Shown in pieces: positions 37,201 through 49,800 of a stretch of 64,000 nt of DNA. The translations under genes and the position numbers were made by a program. Positions within the stretch are counted from its first letter, which is position 1, and each line of letters begins with the position of its first letter. The stretch is from Anseranas semipalmata. Taxonomy: Eukaryota; Chordata; Aves; Anseriformes; Anseranatidae. The notes beneath the pieces were generated by a model, which made no database searches, was not told the DNA's origin, and worked only from the letters and a program-made list of their open reading frames with translations. The stretch lies in contig VXAA01003310.1 in the NCBI GenBank assembly GCA_013399115.1, positions 175,160-239,159 of the forward strand, written 5' to 3'.

Positions 37201-40200
37201 AATGCAGTTTATCAAAGTTTGTGGACTATGGCAGGAACATAAAGACGTTCGCTTCTTGGGACTATCTCCCATTCTAAGTGAACAAGACCTTTCACTTGGA
37301 TGTAGTTCAGTCTGAACACACCAAAGCGCAGGTATAAGGGTCATCTCTGGTGTAGAAATATTCACCACTTCTGTGCAGAGCCCACCAGATAACTGTGGTA
37401 GACTTCAGCTGTCCTTAAAGCTGACCCATCTTGGTGTCTCAGCGTTGTAGCCCTCGTTTTGGGAGTGATGTGATCTGTGGCTTGGAGGCCTCTGAGTGGT
37501 TCAGCAAGAGCTCACTGGGTCTGGTCAGGCACACCAGCCACTCGAGCAGATTCAGTGGGAAGCCCTTCTGTTAGGGCACTGTCTAAAAGCGAGAAGGCAG
37601 CTTGCATCCAGTGCTGCTAAGTGAAAGTTAGTAAGCCCTGTTGGAAATACCAGATCAATCGGGTCTTGATTTTGATTGTTCCTGACGGCAGTTCTGTTAA
37701 TTTGGAATTGGACTTTCTCATTGATTGAAGCAAATTTCCAGTATCTATAATTTGAAAGTCACACACGGCAATTCTCTCTACTTCACCCCTAACTTTTCTA
37801 TTTTCAAGAGGGAAATAAACCCTATGATCCTTAGAAGCTGAACTCTGTTATCGAGGACCATAGCTTGAAAAGTTGGAGCCAGACCCTTTTTTAATGGCGA
37901 AATTGGTACCAGTTGTACTCAAACAGAGAAACAGCTAAATAACATTGCTTGAGGACTTACAGCGCTGTGTTCTGAACATCTGAATTAATACTGGTATTTA
38001 ATTGTCCCTTCTTGCCAAGAAATTAGTCTGTGTTTGGAGTCACTGTGGCCAGATTTTTGTTTTTGCTAGCCCCTCTGAGGCTGGGTTACAGTGAAATTTA
38101 ATGACCAGATCAGTGGTAATTCAAACATCTAGAACTAATGAAATGCAATGGCAATATAGAACTGTTGGACATAAGGGTAGTTGTAATAATGTCATCTTTA
38201 ATGGTGCGGATGCATTCCTTCTGAGCATCTATGTTAGAAACTTAACCTGCCGAGCAGATTTCACAGGTTTGCTTAGGCTAATTTCATTGTGGCACAAAGT
38301 TTTCTCTAGTGTTAGGCTTCGTGTGTTTTGTTTTTACTGTTACATTCTCATTCATGATAAACGTTGCTGAAAGATGTGCATGTTAGTAACAACCTCCCAC
38401 ATATTAGTAACAGCCATCCGCCCAAACACTCTAGTTCCCAGCTAATTGATTCTGCTTCTTGTCACTGACCTGTCTGACATGAGCCCTATCCTGTGTTCTC
38501 AGGTGTAACTGTGAGTAAAAACTTCCTTTTTCCCATTTCTTGCATGACTTCAGACCTTGTCTTTCTGAAGTGAATGTCAGCGTTGTCTAACAAGCCAGAG
38601 GCTTGATGCCAATACCTCTACCTTCAAAGAATTCCTCAAGCACAGGTGTAGTTGACCTGTTCATGATACTAGGCAATTTGTGCAGGTAGCAATCAGCTTC
38701 GCTCAGTGCTGTGCCAAAAACGGGAATCGGAGCAATCTTCTGCACACATTCATTAGTTCCTGTGCCGGCGTATCTGCTGCTGTTGAAAATCTGTAAAAGC
38801 AGCTCGTAAATCCCGTGGAACTGAGGTTTGCCTGATCATACCAAACTGAGTCTTATAATGCTAAGATGTATTGAAATCTTGCAAGAGACTTTGGGAATAA
38901 ACGAAAATTCTCAACCTCTTTCCATCGTGAAGCATTAAATGAATTCTGGGGTTCTGCTGAAGTCCCAAATAATTAACTAATGCTCACTGTTAGTCCTAAT
39001 TTACTCAGAAAGCAGTCATCCTTGGTTCAGATTACTACAGATCAGGTTTAGCATCTCCAGAACAGGACATGCATCTTGGAGTCATCCTCAAAGGTTAGTG
39101 TCATGAAGCTAATCTTGTAGAGAGTCAATTAGAAGCTAATTTGAAGAAACTTTCTCTAATAATAGAGGAAGTATGAAGAGATGAAGCTAAAATTAGTCTG
39201 TAAATGTTACACCCATTCTTGGCCCATTTGTGACTGCAGACAAACCAGGCAAAAACTGTGGACTGTATTGTAATTCTTTGCAGGGATTACACGATTGCCC
39301 TTAGTGTGCTAAGCTGTTTTTTGCAGGTTAGTGATAAAAACACTCCTAAGTAAGAGGAGTTTGGTGACTCATGGGAGTGTACTTCTGACTCTTCTGACTT
39401 TACTGCCTCCAGGAATGGAAAGAACTTTGTTTTCACAGATGCATTATCCTTGAAATTCTGACGCACCTGCAGATGAGGATGTGTAGTTGCAGATTGGGGG
39501 TCTTTGCTTTTCCACTAATTAGCTCAGCGCATTCATTTCTCATACTTGAAATGGAGGTGATACCTTACTTTCTCTGAAGTCTTGATAAAGAACAAAAATG
39601 ACAACTTTCAGAGTAATCTGAATCACTATTTTTTCCAAATATTAGAAAGTCTGTATTTCAGAACTCACTTCAGCAGGAAAGTATTCCAGTATTTTCTCAG
39701 TAATATGCTCTTAGGAGAAAATTCAAGAAATTTGGCTATGTAAGGAAGACACCTGTGTGTGTTTTTTTAAGGACTGAAGGCACGTGCAGACTGAGACTGG
39801 GCTTAAACAAACAAATTGTGTGAAAGGCAGTATCAGGGGATATTTTTATTTTAGTCAAAAAGAGAGGTCAGGGTTGTCATCTACATTTTGTTCTTAATGG
39901 AGTTCCTAAGTAGGCTTATTGAGGGTAGTAGGAGAGGTGTTAATGTGACTTTAACCTGTGAGTGTTGTTTGGCAGTGTGCCCTCCAACATATGAAACAGG
40001 ACTGTAGCCATCACACCACATTTGCCTATAGACAAACTGCTAATTTCCTGTTTGCATATTGGACCATTCAGAGTTACGGTGTAGAGGAAGAAGAAAAGGT
40101 TATGGAGCGTTAGGACTGGGATCCCCACAAAACAGGAGTTGAGGGATGGCACAGGCAGTTCAGGGTCCTGAGGGACTGAGACATACTCTACAGAGGGCCA

Positions 40201-40730
40201 ACTGTCAAATTAAGGACTTTTTTTTTAAGAAGAAAGAAAGTAATTTCTTTAACCCTGTTTGTGTTTACGTGGTATTTCAAGCAGGTAGTCTACAACTGTC
40301 CATTTTACAAATAATTTCTATTGTAACTAGGTATGGAGGGACTGTATGTAATTGCGTTCTTATGGCTGATGTTAATAGTGCTTTCAAACTTCTAACTGCT
40401 TCTGTCTTTTAGGAAAAGCATACAGAATTTAGTCAAAAGCAAGCGCATGTGGGAGTGGGTCTAAGTGAGCCTGACATAAGAAATGAGCAAAAAATACCAC
40501 CGAGGTAAAGCTGTTTTCTGGGGGTAGAGAGAGATGCCCATCGATATATTGAGTTTATTTTTCCATTTATACTTGAGAAGTAAACTAACTTTAGTATATC
40601 TTGTGTATTCGTACTTCATTAGGTAATATTTTAATCTCAGTATACTTTTAGAATTTTGATTCGACTTTTCTGGTATAGGAGTAGAGGTGAGAATAATGGA
40701 CTAACAGTGACTTTTTCAAATAACTTCTAG
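34261..40730 (+). other. KDSR: KDSR intron 1
   Basis: About 6.5 kb of intron to the acceptor CTTCTAG at 40724-40730. No clear repeat or RNA gene was found. An exon-like stretch near 37000-37050 (CTGTAG before it, AAGGTGTTA after it) is not supported by family similarity. Confidence 0.7.
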
Positions 40731-40820
40731 GTAACTGGAGGCTCCAGTGGAATTGGAAAATGTATTGCTATTGAATGTTATAAGCAAGGTGCTTTCATAA
40801 CACTGATTGCAAGAGATGAG
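40731..40820 (+). CDS. KDSR: KDSR exon 2 (cofactor-binding Gly-rich loop)
   Basis: It encodes [20 protein letters not shown], then [18 protein letters not shown] is the SDR dinucleotide-binding loop. Acceptor TTCTAG, donor GTAAGT. Confidence 0.96.
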
Positions 40821-43800
40821 GTAAGTATGTGTTTTTACTGGCTAAAATATGTTCATGAAATCTGTTTGGTTGTGGAATGATTTTAGAATAATAATTACTC
40901 ATATTTTTCACTGTACGCTTTAAGGTGATCCTAATTATTTAAAATGAATGTATTTGCAGAGGAGAGGTGGCCGCCTTTTTAAGAAGTGTAGTCCAACATG
41001 GAATTTGTGATAAACTTGTCTTAAAACTTTGCAATTGCTACCACTTCTGTTAATGTGGTTGCCTATTTCACTGTCTAGATCTGTGAGAGGGGACAAAGCA
41101 GGAAAAACCCCATATTCTTTGAAACTGTAACATTTCCCTACAGTATGTGACGACAGGGGAATTAAAGTTCCAGAGTAATTTGGTACCTGATCAGCGTTCC
41201 ATCCTACCTTGTGCTAATGAAAAGCCATTCATCAAGACAGCTTTGGAGGAAAAAGGGTTACTTTCTGCATTTTTGTCTTTTTTTTTTTTTTTTTTAAAAA
41301 AAGGTACTTACTTAAAAAGTAAAAGGTACTGAAAATTTAGTTGGAATGACACAATTTTCACACGAGCTGTTTCATTTGTAGAGAAAAAATTGTTCAGGAA
41401 ATAAAAGCACTTAAATTGTTTTTTTCAATTCTCAGTTCCAGCTGTCTTTAACTTTTTTTGCATAACCTTGAATTAGCCAAAATTAACACAATTTTTCTTG
41501 ATAGGAGCATGGCAATTCGAATTTGCCAAATTTTCATTGAACTTCCATGATAATTCCATGACAGTCTTCAGAACAGTTTGTGTAATATTATATAAAAATA
41601 AAATATTCTTTTCTTTAGTATTTTAGTTTTATGTACTGTCTTAAGTGCTTTGGGCAGTTACATGAAGAAGAAGCATTAAATCTATTATAGAAGTTGTTGC
41701 TGGCTTTAATAGATGAAGTGAAAAATATCTAAGTGAGTTCTGGTAGCTTTATGGATTTGATGTTTTGATCATATATTTACAAATCTGGAAGATGACAATA
41801 GGAAAGTGTTATTGCAAGTTGAGCATAACTTTTGGTTTTCAGGGAGTATTTCTAAGCCTTCTTGAAATACTGAAGACTAATGTTCTCATAACTGCAGTGC
41901 TTTAGCTATTCTTATATCCATTTCAGAACAAGCTGTTGCAGACAAAGAAGGAAATAGAGAAGTACTCTGTTAATGACAAGCAGGTAAGATCACTGCTACC
42001 TATAGCTGTTGTGTGTTTCAAGGTAGGCACTACAGCATAGTTTCAGTAGTCGTGTTCATAAAACAAAATTGTTTGACAAAAATAGGTGAAGCCTTACTTG
42101 AATTGAAAAAAATGCCAGTCTGCCTACGTGTGATGTTCCAAACTCTGCTACATTTGATGTTGCCTAGCTAGTACCTTAACTGTTTTTCTCAGAGTAAAAG
42201 ATTGATGCCTTCAACTGTAGGTGTAATACGCTTTTTTGGATAGCTGCAATTTACTGTCACTTGATGAACATTTGTATTGTTCAAGATCAAGTGGAAGAAC
42301 CCACTTTTTTCAAATCTTTCTTTGCAATTTTTAAATCACAGCATCATAGAATATTATTAGTTGAAGGGACCCACAAGGATCATTGAGTCCAGCTCCTGGT
42401 TGGTTACAACATCTATTGCTGAGTAAAACAGAAGAAAGGAAGGAAAATGTATTAGCTGCAAATTGCTTTAAATATAATAAGAGGAAACATATGTTGGAAA
42501 GAAATTCAAGGAAGTTTTCAGTATTATCTGCCTGCATTATGTCCTAGCACACTGGTCAGCTTCAGAAAAACTTGAAAGACCTTCTCCTTTCTCTTTCCCT
42601 TCTTATTTCTCTTTTGGTTGAATAGTGACAATTACCAAGTGTAGAGTCCTGGTCTTAGGAGTATTGCCTACACAGCAGAGAAATGAAAATTGTTCACTCT
42701 GTTTTCTTATTATTTGCCTATTGTCTTGGGATACTTGTTTTCAGATTTAGTTCACTATATTGTGCTGTTTATTCTGTTTCCTGGCAAAGCAGTGGAACAG
42801 ATGCTCAAATTTGTGAAGTTCTGAGGCTTCTGAACATTGAAGGCACTTTGGTCAATAAATAGTGTAGTCATGCTTAAAGGCACTGTTTTAGAGCCTGCTA
42901 AGGTACTAGCTTTTAAAACAGGGCAGCTTGCTATGTTCAAAATACGCAACTTCAAGATGAAATGCTAAAATTTTTTCCTAGTGCTAATAAGCAAGGGGAG
43001 AGGGGAAATGGTGTTGACCATTGCATCTTTGACTTCCTCTTTCTTGTGTTCCAGAGCTTGGTTGTTACTTTTGTGATTACAAATGCAAGCAATTTATTTG
43101 TTTGTAGTAAGGGATTTGGTGTTTATTGGCTGTAATACATTGCTTCTTTAGTCTGGTGAATTAATAAGTTGAATATTCTCTTGAAAAGAAACAATGGAGA
43201 AAGATGAATATTTGGAGGCAATTATGTTAGGAGTAGCTGATGCTAAATTTTCTTGATACCTTTGTTTGTAAGATAGTCTTCACTTATTTTTGTCAAATGG
43301 CTCAACGTGATCTTTTTTCCTGTACATGCTGCCTTACTCAGATAAACTTTATTTTTGAAAAATTAAGCCATTTGAGGTGAGGAGGAACTATGTTTTGTCC
43401 ATTTTAAAACAAATAATCCTGGTAATCATTCTCTTTTAGCTGCTCTAGTCGTTTCCCATGCTTGTCAAAAAAGTTAATCCCTTGTCAAACACTGTCAGGA
43501 TTTTCTTGCTGAAAATCTGTGCAAGCTTGAGAGCTGTGGACTTTTTTTTTTTTTTTTAAGAATAGTACTTGGTACATTCCCATAAGAGTTTCAGTTAAAC
43601 TTTCAGGAAGTACCTTCAAGATTGTGCAAGCTTAAGAGTGGGCTAAACGGGACTGCTTTTGCAGTAGCAGCTTTAGACTTGTCTGTGCTTAATCTGTCTA
43701 CAGTGGGAGTGACAGCAGTAGCTTGGCCCTCCTGTGAACCTATTGTTGGGTTGTAGACAATGTCACAGGGAAGCTTGCCTGTTCTAAATGCAAAGAACAC

Positions 43801-46800
43801 AACTAGAAAAAGCAGGGAGTCTGGGGCAGAGCTCACACTGGAACAGCGGGTAAGAAACTGACAAGTGAGGATAGCTGAACTGACAGAAGCTGTACAAGAG
43901 GATTACTGAAAGCATAGAGAAAAGATATTGTCTGGTATGGATTACCTACACAGAGAGTTGTATTTGCTAGATGCCAATCTAAGAGGCAAAGATCCACAGG
44001 AAAGATCACTTTCTCCATGATTATATGCTGTATACATTCAGCTCTTGGATATGCACACGAAACCAAGTTGCATTGACAACCAGGGTTCTGGTATCTACAT
44101 ACACCTTAGTGTTTGACTCGGCAGATGTTCTTTGAAAGACATTTCCATGTGATCTATTTAGAATGCTGACAATGCAGCCTCTATTGGTAAAGGTGCGCAA
44201 TGGAACAAAATCCTTGCCATTTTTTTCGCAATTTTTAAAAAAATCCTCCTAATATGGAATATTCCTAGTTACTTCACTGGGAGTTGAACTGAGCTTTTAT
44301 TGAGAAATGAATGCTTTATGAAAGATCAGACAATGCACTACTTAGAACAAAATGTGAGGAAACGGAATTAGGATATTAGATTCTTTCTGGCAGCATAATC
44401 TGTTTCTTAGGAGCAGATCCACAGTGCATTGTCTGGAGTGAAGGTTATCAGCATAGTGTAGCAGAAGAAAGAAAATACGATAATAGAAGCAAGAATAATA
44501 GAAGAGGTGAATTGTATAATGTGATGGTAGCCAATAAAAGCTTTGGTAGTTCCTAAGTATACTGTTCACAGTATGAATAACTGATCTATGCAATTTTCAT
44601 ACGGAACTGTGATTTTAACCTCCTTGCTGATCTTGCAAAGACATCCAGGTAGTAAAGCAACGTTGTCTTAGCTTAACTGTTATTTTGTTCTCAAACTTAT
44701 GTAAAAGATAAATATTTTCAAAATGTAAAAAATGCCCTAAGGGGAGATGCATACAGACCCACTAATAACTTGCACCACAAGTTTACTCTGATGTCCGACT
44801 ACACACGATGCTGGGAGGCAGGAATAGCCAACCTGCTGCACAGGAATGGCAAGCAGATTCTGTTTATGCAGCTAACAAGTGTTGCAGTCTGACCAGAGGT
44901 AAAACTGACAAATGGCTAGCTGCCAAAGCAGTTAGTTGCACTGTGGTAAGCTTTTCTTTTTTTTTTTTTGTCCACACACTTCATGACAAGTGGCTGTGAT
45001 GGCACTTGTTAAAAACTAGTGATGGCTTTATTTCATGTCAAACTGAGTTTAAATGAATTGACCAAACTAAAAGAAGGTATAGAAATCAGAACAGGAATAC
45101 AGGAGTCCCTACTTTTATTGTGGTATGTGTGTGCTTCTCCTTTCAAGATGATGAATTGCCCCAGAGCTCTGCAGTTTTCTTAGCAGAGGAGGTAGCTTGT
45201 TTGTAAGCGATACCCCAAAGGCAGTGCTTCCTTGGGCCAGAAGTTGATTTGAAGGTGCTGCAAAACAGATTCTGAGATCACGTTGCTAGCAGTAATCAGT
45301 AACTTCCAAGAAAACCAATAGCTAACTTCCAGCTGCAACAAAACTTAGATAGCACTGTCTTTATGTTTGGAACAGGTTGCCCAGAGAAGTTGTGGATGCC
45401 CCATCCCTGGAGGTGTTCAAGGCCAGGTTGGATGGGGCCCTGGCCAACCTGATCTAGTGGGTGGCATCCGTGCCTGTGGCAGGGGGATTGGAACCAGCTG
45501 ATCTTTAAGGTCCCTTCCAACCCAAGCCATTCTATGATTTTCCTGTATCTTTCAAACTAAAATCCATAGTCTCTTGTTCCCAGACAAGGAGTAAACATAT
45601 ATACATTAATTCACTTTTTAGATACAGGTGGCATTGCCACTAATCAGTTTTTCATAGAATTTTTTATATGCTGTCCCTGATGTGTCCCAATTATATGTTA
45701 TGCTGCTAGATTTAATGTTGTTCAAAAAACAATTATAAAAAAAGTGCATTGCCAGTATTCACATTAGCAGCTTCTTTTTTACACCTGCATTATAAATTTT
45801 GATATTTATTGTTCTGAAACTGCAGCATCAGCACTGCAAGACATGACAACCCTGCCCTTCTACGATGTGGAAAAAATGTTTAAGCTTTTTTCTTAAAGAT
45901 GAGCCTGAGCCACACTGATAGATTTACTTGTGTTTCAAGCTTTTGAAAGTTAAATGTAGCACTGTGGAATTTTGACTGCCTTAGGTAGAACAATTTTACT
46001 AAACTTTACATAAATAAGTTGAGTCACAGTGTGTCGTAGAATGATAAATTAGAAATAGCTACTTGTGTGCGAAGTATCGCTTCGAGGATCCTGAAGTGCT
46101 TATTCTTAATATAATCATTATTATACTAGAATTATACTAGCTTGGGGGGGGGCAGGGATTACTTTTTCTGGTGTGGGAGAAGTACAAACTGTCCTGTCAA
46201 AAAAAAAAAAAAAAACACAAACCCAACAACAACAAAAAACCACAATCTTTTCTTTTTCTGGAAAAGAGGTGTAACTGAGTTCTCTTTCATTTTGAAAGAC
46301 TTGGGGCCAGCCATGACTGGACTTAGGTTATAAAATGTTCTTTTGCTTTTCTTTTTTAGGTTGTGCTGTGTATTTCTGTTGATGTGTCTAAAGACTACGA
46401 ACAGGTGGAGAATGTTCTAAAACAGGTGAGGAAGTAACGGATTCACCTGTGTATATTAAGAAACTTAGCTGTGTGATGTATTTCTAATGGAAATAATTTC
46501 TTATAATGATACTGTGCTAGAGGAATATTTTTTCCTGCTAAAGAACATCTTCATGTCTATCCCCTTCCAGGCTCAAGAGAAGCTGGGGCCAGTTGACCTG
46601 CTTGTAAACTGTGCAGGAACGTCAGTTACAGGAAAATTTGAGGCTATTGAAGTAAACTCTTTTGAAGTGAGTGAGCATACTTTAGTTCATTGCATGAATG
46701 ATTTGTTATTCACCTGTTCTAACAAATAGATTACATTACTTTGCAGACTGTATGAGTAGTCGTGCACTTGATTAGTGGTAGCTTACAGAATTAGAATGTA

Positions 46801-49800
46801 TCTTTAGATTTGCAAGGATTGCAACTTACTTATTACCTAATTGTTGGTCCATTGATGGGTCAGAACAGCAAATTCTCCATCTGGGATAGGCATGGACTTC
46901 AAAATGGCAAAAAAAAAGCCTGACATGTTTTTATAGCTTAATGCACTGTGGAAGACACTGAATTTCACATGGTCTCTTTTTCCCGATGAAGATGTTTTTT
47001 CATATTTTTAACCTGTTTAAGAAAAATCCATCATGTCAATGTTCAATTGTGAGTTGCACAAATTGTTTGCAACATGGTGCAGCTTGAGAAGCTGCTGCTG
47101 TAATAAAAAGACCCCCCAAAAAACAATCCAACCAAACAAAAACAAAACAACAAAAAAAACCACCCCTATGTTTTGGTTACTTTACTGATTCCCACCTTCC
47201 CATCCCACAAATCATCACTGAACCATCTTAAAGTTTTAAATAGGCATAATTTTACAGTAAATGTAAATCGTCCATTCTATTGCTCATTTAGGCTATCAGT
47301 TGTTTAATAGACCTTCTAGAGTGAAATTAAAGAATTCCTCTTATTCTGCCAAAGATGAAAACTTCTGAAATGCATAAATACGTAGAATTTTTCCTGTTTT
47401 AGGAAGATCTTTAAACTTTCTTTTCAGTATGTTTTCACACATCATTCATAAATGCATTGTTTCCTAGGCACTGTTTGAGTTAGATTTTTTTTGTCAAGAT
47501 TTTTTTTCTGTGAAGGCCATTATGGCTCAATATCGTCAGTATCCCGAATGCCATTAACGCTTGTATATACAGTGGGTTTCTTTTGTCTTGAGGTGAAGTT
47601 CTTAGCTATAGAACAGTGTATGAGGCTGTAGAATAGAAAACAATTGTTTCTTTTGCCAGCTGATAAAAATCTAGTGAACTTTGTTGCTAAAAGCAAACTG
47701 AAATAGGTATTTCTGAGAAATAATACTAAGAAGAATTCTAAATCCATGACTCAAATTCCATTTTAATATCATTTGTACAGAGATTAATGGCAGTCAATTA
47801 TCTGGGTAGCGTTTACCCGACTCGTGCAGTAATCTCTACCATGAAGGAACGACGGATGGGAAGGATTGTGTTTGTATCATCTCAGGCTGGGCAATTAGGC
47901 CTTTTTGGTTATACAGCTTATTCTCCGACAAAGTTTGCTCTTCGAGGATTGGCTGAAGCCCTGCAAATGGAGGTATGTGTGCAACAATTTAAGTATTTTT
48001 GCTTGTAAAAAAAAAAAAAAATGCTTCTTTTAACTAGCAGCAGAGCAAATTTTCATTTCAATAGTTCTGTTTTTGTCTTGCGCAACACTGGTGATGTTGC
48101 TCCTTTTTTGGGAGCAGTAAAATCGTATTGTTCTGGATGGGGTTGTGTAAACCAAACTGATTTCAATTGCATAAGAGAATAAATTCAGCTTGTTTCTAGA
48201 ACTGAAGATGACCACATGAAAACATTTTTTTTTTTTTTTAAATCTTCTATTTTAACGTAAGGGACTTGGATTTTTAAGTCTTTTGTGTAAAAATTCTTTT
48301 TCAAATCTCTTCAGCCAGTGATTCCAAAGTTGGTTGTGAGGCCACAGTAAGTGGTATGTGAACCATATGAGACAGTAAAATTTGCGAACTTGAATATGAT
48401 GATTGCCAACAAAACCGTCTTGTGTTGATGGTGCTTCACTCTTGTCAACTTTGGCGTAGATGAGCTTTTTATACTGCAATGTTCTAAACTTGCGTTGAAG
48501 TCAAGCCTAGAAAAAAAAAAAAACACATCCATTTCATTATTTAATGGAATTAGACCTGTAAGTACGTCATTGTAGAAAGACAGGTAAAATTGGTTTGGAA
48601 GTGACTTTCCTTACTCTTTTGTTAAGTGTGTATATCTTGGTTGTTAATGTTTATATGTTAAGTGCCTGTGTTTGGTTCTAGTCCCTTGCATGGTCACTGC
48701 AGTTTTCCTGTTCTGTTCAATGTAGTTGTATGCCTTGATCAGGACAAGAGTGTGGGGTAAAATTGCATGTAATCACTTCTGGCCTGCAGAATAATGTGAC
48801 TGCAGGGTCTTTCTTCAAACTGGCGGCAGATATTTTTGTGAGGACTGGTTTTCTCAAAAACTAAAAATAGGGTGTTTATGGAGCTCTGATGTGGTATTTC
48901 AGTAAGTGTTTTCATACAGAAGGTTTTGTAATATAAATAAAAGTGCTTAGGGCTTTACAACACTTTGCTTTATCTTAGCCTTCTGAATATGTTCATTCAA
49001 AGCTTCTTTATTTGTATTGTAGTACAGACTTGCATTGTAGTCATTTCCGTGATAGTAGTGGAGTAAGTGTTGTGCTTCTGTGACAAATAATACAAATACA
49101 GCAAGAATTGTGTTTAGGTATGCAAGACTTGCATTTTTCTCACATTTTCTACTTATTTTTGTCTCCTTAGATTTTGACCCCTTGCAAGTTTAAACCATGG
49201 GTTGAAAAGCCTTGTGACTTGAGTATACCTCTTAAAGATACCAAACTTGAGTTTTGTTTTTGTTGTTTTTTCTCATATTTGTCCAGCAGTGAAAATGTGA
49301 CACAACAGTAACAAAAAAAGCATGTTAATAAGCCTCAGTGAAACCTTTATATGGCCTTGTCTTTATGAATGTGGGGTGCTGCTAGTGTTTGGCGGTGGTT
49401 TGGTTGTCTTTAAAATTGAAATCAGTAGAACAGTAGAGCTAAACTATTTTTGCATTCCTCCTAAATATCTTGAAAAACACTTAGATTCATCAAATAATTT
49501 ACATGAAATGCAGAATTTTTAAAGATTTTTACTAAACAAAGCAACACAACCATCCCCTTAAAGTCTTTGTTTTGCTTCCTCATTTGGCAAAGCTCCAAGT
49601 CTTGCAAGTGCTGGATGTGAGGGTGATTTAACACTACAAGCAATTTAAACTCACTCTTGCTGTATTTCTTCAATACAAGAGAAATTAATGAAGTTATGAG
49701 AGGCATGTAAAGGCTGTCGTTATTAAGATAACACTTACTTTTCTAAACTACAGGTCAAACCTTATAATATCTACATAACAGTGGCTTATCCTCCAGATAC

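Larger units (their letters stand above)
41984..46359 (+). other. KDSR: KDSR intron 3
   Basis: The longest fully visible KDSR intron (4376 bp). It contains two CR1 fragments (42341-42399, 45366-45540), poly-T and poly-A runs, and successive minus-strand frames at 43603-44066 and 44342-44593 with no family match. Confidence 0.8.

Noticed and set aside
45296..45520. Minus-strand ORF of 74 codons in KDSR intron 3
   Set aside because: It is the antisense of the CR1 3' end.
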